Below, in pieces: positions 42,276 to 53,300 of a stretch of DNA of 64,000 nucleotides. The stretch spans positions 72,602,908 through 72,666,907 of the forward strand of contig OY744606.1 of the NCBI GenBank assembly GCA_963556255.1. Direction: 5' to 3'. Under the pieces are notes generated by a model that was given only the letters and a program-made list of their open reading frames with translations, did no database searches and was not told the DNA's origin. A program made the translations under genes and the position numbers. This DNA comes from Allolobophora icterica. Taxonomy: Eukaryota > Annelida > Clitellata > Crassiclitellata > Lumbricidae. Each line of letters opens with the position of its first letter. The first letter of the stretch is position 1.

Positions 42276-45200
42276 AATAATGATTGCAGTCTAAATTTAA
42301 TTGCCTTGTCAGTGTAATATTATTAATCTTAGTCCTATAATAAATTTACATTTGGACAGAAGTTAAATGAATTCAGTTTTCAATTGTTTGCTAATCAAGC
42401 GTAAAGCTTGTATGCATGTGTGTATATGGACACCACGTTGATGCTTTGTTAGTACCTAAAAAACACTTCCTGTGCCAGCATAAATCATGTTAAAGTCAGT
42501 AAAAACGAAAGGTTAATCTAGAAGTGATCAGCACTATGTAGATAAGTAGGTGAGTTAAAAATTGCAAGATCTGGCAGAATCGAAGAGCCCAGTGAATGCA
42601 TTTCCATCCATGGAGAGACATCAGTAGACATCATGTTGAGAGTTCCTGGACTACGTGGAGTGTAAGTAGAGGACCGAAGACATGTGACGAATCACCCCCC
42701 TACCGAAGACTTGTGACAAGGCTTCCCCATTCGAAGACATGTGAGCGCTTCTGAATGGCCCTCCCGCTAGAAGCGCTTTATAAATATCCGAATACAATAC
42801 AATACAATACAATACAAGGTTTCCCCACCGAAGACATGTGACAAGGCTTCCCCACCAAAGACATGTGATGAGGCTCCCCCACCGAAGACATGTGACGAGG
42901 CTCCCCCACTGAAGACATTTTGACAAGGCTTCCCCACCGAAGACATGTGACGAGGCTCCCTCACCGAAGACATGTGACAAGGCTCCACACTGAAGATATG
43001 TGATGAGGCTCCCCCACCGAAGACATGTGATGAGCATAGGCGTAGACTCTGGGGGGCAGCCGCCAGCCGGGGCATGTGCCCCCAATAATTGAGATGGACT
43101 GTACACCCAATGCAACAAGTGTAGAATGAATAACCAAATCCCCCAATATTTTGGATAAGTTTACACCAGTAGTGACAGGCTCCCACACCAAAGACATGTG
43201 ACTATGCTCACCCACCGAAGACATGTGATGAGGCTCCCCCACCGAAGACATGTAACGAGGCTCCCCCACCGAAGACATGTAATGTGGCTTCCCCACAGAA
43301 GACATGTAACGAGGCTCACAACTCTCAAATGCCAACACCAAGCAGTTCCTCTCAGATGGTAGAAGACTCTGGAAGATTCCTCCGGTGATTCCTCAGCCGC
43401 CAGATCTGTGGAGGATGACATTCATCAGCAGCTGGTCTGTTGCTCATAGAACGTCTCCACAGGAGAACAGACAGCGCAAATCCAAGGACACTTGGCCTTT
43501 CCAACAGGAGCTTGGGGTATGAGTGCATTGACGGCGTGCGAAAATGCGATTAAAAACACCGAACGTCATCCAACACTCAAAAGCAAAGGCCTCGGATAGT
43601 GTAGTGTTACCGGCTAAAAGTGCTCAATTCTTAGATCTGGAGCTGTAGGGTGTTTAGGCTGGGGTGTGTGAGAACCCGATTAAAGACATCCGAACATGTC
43701 ATAGGTGTAACTCCATTTATTAAAATTGTAGATTCAGTGGTTGGCCAGAGCCTTCACATGGCCACAAGTGCTGTGCAAGGAGTGGCCTGAGTAGGCTGTG
43801 AAGGTTGCAGGTGCCCTCTTGAGAATAGATGACTGATGGGATCGGATTATCTGTTATGCCTTTGAAGTTTTATAGACCGAAACTTCAGATCATAAAAGAA
43901 TTGATTTGCTTATAGTCACTATTGCACCTGTGTTATATGATCTGTTTATATGACCTGCCACCAGTGACCTTTCTAGTTAGCTGAGATTTGGTGTCCCATG
44001 AAGTTTTTTCTTTAAAACGAACTTTAACTTCGAACTTTAGCATCGCCAGGTTGGAATAGATTAGTTTCTTTTGAAGTGGCTCTATATAAATTCCTAACTG
44101 CAACTGCAGTTTCCTTTCAGTTAGCTAGACAGAATATAGACTACGTGTATGTAATAACACTAGAATAGCACCTATGTTATGTTACAACACTTTCTGTTGC
44201 TTGGTGACATGTGTGCATTTACACCTTTGCTCGTGTGGTTTCTCACCAATACCACTAGTGAGCTTGTTTGGTTGTCCACTTGATCTCTTAACCTACGGAC
44301 TTCTGCCTGCCTTTGCTTGCTTACTCACTCACCAGGGTGGAAATTGTTGGGGGTTCAACTCGCCAGTCTTTCTTAAGACCCCCACAGTTAAGTCTTTACT
44401 GCACACTCGAGGGGGATCGTTTCCAACCCTCTCAGTTGTGCTAGTGTGATTTAGCCTTATTTGACTCTGAGTCTCTGACAAAGAGAAGAAATTTCTATGG
44501 TGTATCATGTATGCATTTTTTAATTTTCTCAACAAAGGAATTGAGTTTGATTCGAGTTTGACTGGCAGAACCGCTGGCGTTGAAATCAGCTGCTTTCAAC
44601 TTTCGTTAACATCAGTTTGAAAAATACGGATAAAATGTTCAACACCCCCCAACCCTCAGTCTTTTTTCTACAATTCCCACGCTGTCACTCACTCTTAACA
44701 CTGAAAACATCTGAATCCATCTTTGTTCTTTGCATTTATAACATTTGTATAATGTTAACGTGTTATTTGAGATGCGTGTTATTGAATTGAGGATTGCAAT
44801 AATGATTCAATCTGTTGCCTCTTCTTTGTAGCGATATCTCGTCCAACGGCATCACACACGTTCGTAACGACCAGTTTAAAGGATTGAATCAGCTCGAGGA
44901 GATGTAAGTGAATTTTATTTCTCGTCGAAATGCGTTGCGCCGTCTTGACGCTATTATTCTCCCGATTACAGCTGTTTTGGATCCACTGCGGAGGATAAAT
45001 CGCTTCTTGGGATAAACGGTTCACGTAGGAAGGAACAGATTTCCTGTTGTTGTTTAGTTCTGTTTTCTTTGGCTGGAATTCGCCATTTAGTTCGTCCATA
45101 TTTCAGGCTTTCAGCAATGCAATTTGCATTAGTGTCTTCGTTTGTGACTGTGTGCAGAATGGCAATCTGTGCTTATGGCATTGCTTCTGTTAAATGCATT

Positions 45201-48200
45201 AACAGTGAGGCCAGACTGGAGGTTTAAGCGGCGTGGGGGAGAGTTGAAGAAGGGGAAAACGGTAATGTCATTGATGGTCTGAGATGGGAAACAGCAGTGT
45301 AACAATTCTTGCAACACCGTGGCTGCGTTATAAATCGGACTGCCTCTTCGCCAGACTTGTATATGCATGTTTTAACGGGGAGCTGCACTTACGAGCGTGT
45401 GTTTTATGCTCGATTCAGGCATTTTCGGCTTGATGCTGTACAGCGCCACCGTTAAAATAAGCTTTCCGCGGTTAAATAAGCTTCCGACGTGACGATGTGC
45501 TCCTGTTTTCTTAATACTGCTATTTAGAGTAACAGTTACACTTGCCTTCTGAATTGAGGTCAGCCCAGCGGATCGGCGGCTTGCATGTGTTACTACTGCT
45601 TGTGGTAACTACATGGCAATTGTTTCAGTGCATGAAAACTACCAAGCAGTTCAGTTGAATGATTTCTGTAGAGTGAGTCAGTCAGTGAGAATATAGAAAT
45701 TCCATTTGTATTGATCAGTATGACAGCAGATTTGCTTCAACTACCAGTGTTCAAAGTTATTCTTATCGTAAGCTCCACATTTCTAAAGTGCTACTCTAAA
45801 GCTAGGCACCGGGCACCAGCTTAATATTCACGAGCATTGCGCTGCGTCGGAGGGATTGTCAATATATAGCGTAGTTCTGATGTGCCTAGAATGTTTTTAT
45901 ACTAGTCTGTGAGTAAGTCCAGCCACATGTTTGTGTGGCTGTTTAGTTGGAAGCAGACAGAATTGTCTGGATATTGGTCACAGTAACAGTTTTGGTACTT
46001 AGACATGTTCCTTTCGACGTCACGCTCACTCTGCACTCGTTACAACACATTTGGGTTTTTGTTAGAAGTAGTTCAGTTTGAAATGTTGTTTGACTCTGTA
46101 AACTATAAATAAGTCAGCTGGTGTTTTTTGTCAGTCCTGCTTTTTTTCCTCAGAGTCATAAGTACTTCAACAGATCTATAAAGAATTATTAACATTGGGG
46201 TGTTTGGTGGTGTAGTGGTTAGCATGATGGACTCTCAGTCGTTAATTTGGAGTTTAGATCCATGCCTCAGCCAACTCGGCTAATATGAGTATGCTATCCT
46301 ACACTGACACATCAGGAAGATCAGAAGAGGTTGGAGAAGACTGGCCACTTGCGCTCATATGCTGAGGCTAAGAAAAATGAAGCTGCTAACATTTCATACC
46401 AATGGCTACCTCAGAACTAGAATTGAGTGACTGTTCTCTTTGTCTGCTTCTGTAAAGAATGCATTCATTTTGTCTGCTCCTATAGGTGCTATAAAAATTT
46501 AGTGTTAGGTCATGTCATATCTGTGTTTGCTTGGTGCATGCTGATGTGGCGTTCTTGTTTGAGCAAAGAGTCTCTTACTGTAATCAGCTTTTGACTATAA
46601 GTCAGCGCTGTGTTATCAGGTGTTTGTCAGGTGGTTGTAGTGTTGCTAAACAATGTGTAGATTATGATTAAAACTTCCTCAGCGGTGACCCACTCTACGC
46701 TCTGAGTGTAAATAATGCCTTACGATCTCGGCATTCCGCATGGCAGTGATGATCTCAATAAGCTTAAGACGACTTTAGGGCAGTCGTTGACTGTATGTGG
46801 ACTCTCTGGCGTGGTCTGAATGGCTAATGAAGTCTTCGTATACTGTATACTGTCGGAGATTTCATTCATTTCTGTTCTTCTGTGGGTCAAACCGCTTTGT
46901 GTGTATTCTCGGCACCTGCAAGTCGTAAATTTGCATCGAGAGGACTTGAAAATAAATCCGAAGGGTTTCGTCTGTATCCACTTGTGCCGTTGTTGCTCTC
47001 TTCAGCGCTGTTATTAATGTCGTCTAAGCCTGCAGGTCAACTGTGCATTCGACGCTTGTGAGAGTAGCTCTTATTACTTATTCATGGCCGGCTGATTATT
47101 TATTCATGACAACGACCGGTGATTTCTTCTCCTGTGTTCTCTTGACCAAACTGGTATGCCCTGATTGTCGGCCTCTGAGATTTCCCAGTCAACTGATTGT
47201 GTTAAGATGTTGTACCTGCACCAGCGTCAGGAAAGGGACAACTGTTTCAGTCTGTACTGCAGTCGTGGTTAGGGTTGCCAGACGTCCTGCAAAAAGAAAC
47301 ATGTCCTCTGTCCAGCAGGCAAAGCTGAAAACCTGGGAAATGTCCGGCATTTTACATGTTTGTTGTATTGATCTGTTATTTTGTGGCTGTTTTTAACGAC
47401 TTTACACGCACGTGTTGTACCTGAGTTCCCCTAACTAATCTACTTACTTATTTATTTTTTATTGCAGCCCTATTTTCCAGACGTTTCTATTCCATGATCT
47501 GAGTAAGGTTACAATGTATCTATGGTCAAAGTGACTTCATTTCATGGTTACTTAGGAGACCCTCTGACTCCGGAGTGAAACATTCAGTGAGTCCTCCTTT
47601 GTTCTCCGTTCTGGCTACCCATGTATCTGGCAACCCCAGTCCTGGTAGAACAACCAACACAAAAGGCACATAATGTACTGCTTCAGTGCTAAACTGACTC
47701 ATCTCTCATGTCATGCCGTGAGTGCAGAAGGGATTGAGGGCTGAACTTCACGGATTTTTTATTGGAAGTCTCTGGCATTTGGTTAATGTTTCCATCCCAT
47801 GTTGCCATTTCTCTGGTACTGTTCTGGGCCAGACTCGAACTGTAGTCAATCTGTTTTTTTTTTAAATTTCTTCATTATTAACTGCCAGTCTTATGTTTTT
47901 CTGTAACCCGCTGTACCTCAACTGGAAATACTTTATTAGGAAACCAGCTGCTTTCAGGGGCATTACTTGACCTATGGAAACCCATTTTCAATAAGAAATG
48001 GTCTTAGCAGATGTATGGAGAATGTGTGTAGTTTTTCGAAAGAGATCAGCTGGTATACAGTCTCACAGTTGTACAAGTGGTGATGAACTAGGTCTAACAG
48101 AATGGAGGTTATACCTTAATTATAATCATAAAACATATGCACCAGTGTTACAAAGAGGAATCTGGTTTTTAACTTACGTGTCAAAGCCAGCAGTGTCATT

Positions 48201-50281
48201 TTTAGTGTAATATAGTGCAATCAGATATTTATGTAGAGCTATTAATTTGCTGCAGAATTTGACATTACAAGAGGTGAGTCTCAAGGCATAACAGGATTTG
48301 CCACTTTCTTCACCGCTGTCTTTGGTGCCAGATCCTGCGGCTCGACACGACATGAGAGTCAGTTCAGTGTTGAAGCATTAAAAATGTACCGTTTTGTTGG
48401 TTGTTCCGCATGAAATAAAGAAAGGTTGCTCCTATGACCAGATAGTGCAATGCACTAAGAATTCACCTTAAATTAAGGCCCTTGAGTGGATGTTGCATCC
48501 AACGGTGTTGCAAGAAAAGCAGCAACCACTATGTCCGCACACGGCCATGAATTAATTATTGAGGCAATGGCAAACTCCAAGCACTGTACTCCTAAAAGTA
48601 ACAGTGTCTTGGGATTACAGACCCTCTTGTTTTCAAGTCAAGACATTTCTTCTTCTGCTCATTTTTCTATTCTGCACCGTATCAGTAAGGTTCACACATA
48701 GCATTGATTAATCGTAAGGCACAAGGCGTTGAAGGTATCAATTGAAGTTTGCTTGGAAGTGAAACTGTAGTCCATACCCATAACCTATTGGGGAAGGACA
48801 GTCAAAATGTAGTCCATACCCATAACCTATTGGGGGAAGGACAGTCAAAATGTAGTCCATACCCATAACCTATTGGGGAAGGACAGTCAAAATGTAGTCC
48901 ATACCCATAACCTATTGGGGAAGGACAGTCAAAATGTGTCCATACCCATAACCTATTGGGGGAAGGACAGTCAGAATGTAGTCCATACCCGTAACCTATT
49001 GGGGGAAGGACAGTCAAAATGTAGTCCATACCCAAAACCTATTGGGGGAAGGACAGTCAAAATGTGTCCATACCCATAACCTATTGGGGAAGGACAGTCA
49101 AAATGTAGTCCATACCTATGACCTATTGGGAAGGACAGTCAAAATGTAGGCCATACCCAAAACCTATTGGGGGAAGGACAGTCAAAATGTAGTCCATACC
49201 ATAACCTATTGGGGGAAGGACAGTCAAAATGCAGTCCATGCCATAACCTATTGGGGGAAGGACAGTCAGAATGTAGTCCGTACCATAACCTATTGGGGGA
49301 AAGACAGTCAAAATGTAGTCCCTACCCGTTACGTTTTGGTTAAGGACAGTCAAACTGTAGTTCATACACATAATCTATTGGGGAAGGACAGTCAAAATGT
49401 AGTCCGTACCCATAACGTATTGGGGGAAGGAGAGTCAAAAAGGCTAGGGTTGTGTTGTGATGGTTGAGAGATGGTAAGAGCTGCTGGAATAGAGAATGGC
49501 TTGTGCACTCAGAGACCTTTTGGTTGCCATGGCGGCCGAGAGCCGTCGCTCCGCTGTAGGTCTATAGGGAATTCTGTATGAAGTCTTTTGTCATGCTGTG
49601 ATTTACGTATGGCTAGTGTTTCAAGTGACAGTGGGAGCTGCAACAATTTGTCAGTTGGCGGCTCATCATGCGAATATCATTGAGGAGTCCAGGTCGGCAA
49701 TATGTCATAAGTGATGGCCAATAACATCTGTACCTCCCTTTCCAACTCCGCCTATTCATATGCTGCTTCTCAGATCTCTACGTCTTGCTCCTTTCCCTCC
49801 CTCCTCTATCTCTTCTTCATCCGGTCCCTGCTTCTGCGTCTCTTCATCCTACTTCTTGTCTTCCCTCCTGCTTTGCCTCTTATCCCTCCTCAGTCTTCCT
49901 CTGCCTCATCTTCTTTTGCCCCTTTCTCCTCCTCCCTTATCCTCTGCTTCCTCATCTTCCCTCCGCCTCTGTCTCCTTTGCCTCCTTCCTCTGCCTCCTT
50001 GCTCTTGCCTTATTCGCCTTCCTCCCTCTCCCTCCTTTTCCCTCCTGCTGCTTCTGCTCTTCCAGTCTGCTTCTAGTCTTTCCTCCTGTGTTGCTTGGGT
50101 TGAAGAGGGGGATTGGTTTCAGACTCCTCCAAATCCCAGCCGAAGATGAAAGGATATCACTAAGCCAATTGGTTTCCTTGCTACATGTAATGGCCCCTTG
50201 TGTGGTGCCTCCTCCGTCTGGGAAAACCATATCCATTCCTTTCCGTCCAAACCTCTATTTTTCCATACCCTGTTCAGTATA

Positions 50282-50317
<36 letters not shown>

Positions 50318-53300
50318 TATGTGTGTATGTGTGTATGTGTGTGCCTATCCCGTGCATAAACATTAAAGGCATTTCTAAATTTACACACTTATGTATAACA
50401 GATTGAGATGGATAAGTGCATGAAGTTTGAGTATGTTGAAGGTGCAGTGGGAAGCGACAAATCCTTGGATATATTTTGAAGGTGCACAAGTAGTTGCTTG
50501 AAACTTTAGCAGAGTTTAAGTTTGATTTTTGTTGAGCACTTAACACATACCGTAAGTTTCATAAAGCGTACTCACATTCAGGTAGAAACTCCAGTTACAT
50601 ACCATCTGTTTGTTGCCCTTAAGCAGTTGTTGGATAGCCATTGATAATCGTAGAACGTTTCCACAGGAAGCAACTTGGTTGTTTATCTGTGGAGCTGCCT
50701 GGACCTTCTGGCTAAGACATTTGTGTGCACCGTTATATCTTCATTATTTGCATGTGTGTGTGTATCTGGGCTTTTTTGTAGCCCAGTTTAAGGACCTCTC
50801 AAGGGAACTCTGTCATGGTCACAGTCTTGATACAATCTTTGGTGACTCTCAGACGTACAAAATCTACATACATGTTATTTGGATCCATGCCAGATTCTGT
50901 AGTATAATGAGGTAGCCTTAAAAACGTGGTGATTGTCTAAGGCTTGTTTCAGTTTATATATAAACTTTATTTTGCCATAATTTGGCAGCTCATAACAAAT
51001 ACACACAGCAAAGAAAACTAAACAAAGAAAGAAAAGTAACTAACTATCGTATGAAAGTAACCAATACTACAGTTTTGCGGAACATCATAGCTGTCACAAA
51101 GCATTATTATCTGACGTTGTGCTAACAAAGCATACCTGTCCGTTAATATTTTGTTGTTACTGTCATTTAGCTTGATCCCAGATCTGGGATCTTAAAGTTC
51201 TGTATGATCTCAGACTACATTTTATCAGAATATCTGCTATAATGAGGAATATTTAGGCAGGTTCCACTGTAGTGCAACTCTTTTGTATTCTTTTGCCTGC
51301 TGTCCACGATTTGTATTGAAATTACAGCTGCTGTCCTGGAGTTTTTAATGCTTTGCATCTGAGTTTCATCTCCTTCTGTGCGTTCTATTTATCTGTGTGG
51401 AATGGTTTTGTAATCACAAGATTTCCTTTGTATGCTCCTCAGGTTTAATGATATCCTTTATTATATAGGACATCTGTGAAGCATGAACAAAGACATCTGA
51501 ACCTTGAGACTGATGAGGATAGGAGGGGCATATCGCATGCTAGCACATATTGGCATTGAAATATTTCTCAAGACTGCAACTCATTAGGGATAGTAGAAGT
51601 TCATGACAAAGTGTTTAAGAGTCATGGTTGGATTTTGAAAAAAATGGGCATATTCGCGGCATGAAATCATATTTTTATTTACTAAGATCAAACCAAACAA
51701 CGCAAATAACAAAGAAACAACACTATCGCTATGTATAATGCCACCAAAAATGTCGGTGTAAATGTCCTGCATCAAATCACTTTTATATTTACTAAGATAG
51801 ACCTATGAATGATGAGTTGGTGATGTCAACGTCATCAAGTGGCTGTACTTTAATTTATTGCAATCTATCGGTTACGAAACATATTAGTTCCAAACGTCGT
51901 GTTGTATTAATTAACAAAATTTGTTGAAAATCGTGAAATTCACGGCTTCCTGTTCCTATATCAGCTTTTCACAGGGATCGACTTGGTTGTTCATCTGCAG
52001 AGGTGTCGGCACCTTTGCCTGCACCTTTATATCTTCAATTATCTGCATGTTTCTGTCTCTTATGTCTGACCTTTGACCTGATCGCAATTCTGTTTGAAGT
52101 GCCATCAGTTGATGCTTAGGGTGTTGTTTTAATGGAAGTTCTAAGATTAGAGTTATGGATGCTTGGAAATTTTTCTCTTTTACTGAAACAACTCGGCTGG
52201 GGGCGCTCCGAGTAGCTACCACGAAGAGATGATATATAAACTGAGTAAATAAACAAGGAAACCTTGAAACTGATCGGCAGTGCTGCTCGTTTGAGAGACT
52301 GACTTTGCAGTACGTAATAAGTGGTAGCAGCATGAGGTGATGTGCAGGTGGAGGCAGAGGGGGAAGGACCTCTGGCAGAATTGAAGTGATTGGGGACAGT
52401 GCACACCAGCCAAGAGTTCAGACTGCCCCTTCAATTTTTGAACTCTAACGTGATGTGCATGAGGTTGCACACGATGTTAGAGTAGTTGGAGCATTTTTTA
52501 TATTCCCTCTGGCAACAACTGTTACGTACAGTCAGACGTTGTATTGTTACTGATAGCTGGATAAAAGTCACCAGATTGTGGCCAGCTGCAAGACAATGTA
52601 TATGTGTTTGTCCTTCCATGGGTAGTCGGGTAATGTCTGGATTAGTAGACACAAATGTATCGTGATGCTGATATAGCCAGAAGCAACTGTGCATTAACTG
52701 TGTGGTGATAAAAACATTCTCACTGTGGCCTGTTGGTTGCTAACAGGTTACAATGGAGGAATTTTAGCAACACTCCTGTTACGAGATATTACTAGTAAGA
52801 GTGTGTCTGTACCTTTAAAAGTGTGGTTAGAGACTTTCTTTCGTCAGTGCCTGAATGCCTCGGTATTGCTTCACTATGGCCAGGTCTGTTGGTCCATTTC
52901 GGCTTTGATACAATGCATTATTAAGAATGCTGTGAAAAGGGCTTTCCTGCATATTTGTGGGTGTAGTTAGAAACTGGTTGAACTGGTCCTTACTTGGTCT
53001 AATTCATTGCAGATGTTGCTCAAACTTGGTTGCCATTCAGAGTTGTTGAGCAATGTTTACTCTGAGCATAAAGTTTCACAGGGTGCTTAGTAATGGAATT
53101 CATTGATTGCTGCAGGTTGCAATAGTTTCAGAGGTAACGATCAAAGCGTTTGCACCCGCAGCGCGGAGGTTAGTAAGGTAAGAGAAATAAAGCAGCAGGC
53201 AAATGATGCCATAGAGAAGCCATTTACAGAGAGACTGCAAATTACTTTGTTTGCTGCAGTAAGTCCACGGTAAGCTAAGCATACATGCGTGGGGATGACT

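Larger units (their letters stand above)
42671..43334 (+). repeat. ~28-bp minisatellite (CCACCGAAGACATGTGACGAGGCTCC-like)
   Basis: About 17 units of CGAAGACATGTGA followed by .GAGGCTCCCCCAC are present, interrupted by a retroposon tail at 42744-42822 and a MITE at ~43035-43174. The repetitive reverse frames (HMSSVGEP...) are artefacts. Confidence 0.9.

Noticed and set aside
42651..43421. Repetitive frames that look like a repeat protein
   Set aside because: The 28-bp minisatellite is open in several frames at once and is interrupted by transposon fragments; no codon preference for one frame is evident.
48767..49440. CRISPR-like regular array
   Set aside because: Units are contiguous with no unique spacers, in an intron of an animal gene; it is a minisatellite. 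The same holds for 12355-12495 and 59717-60053.
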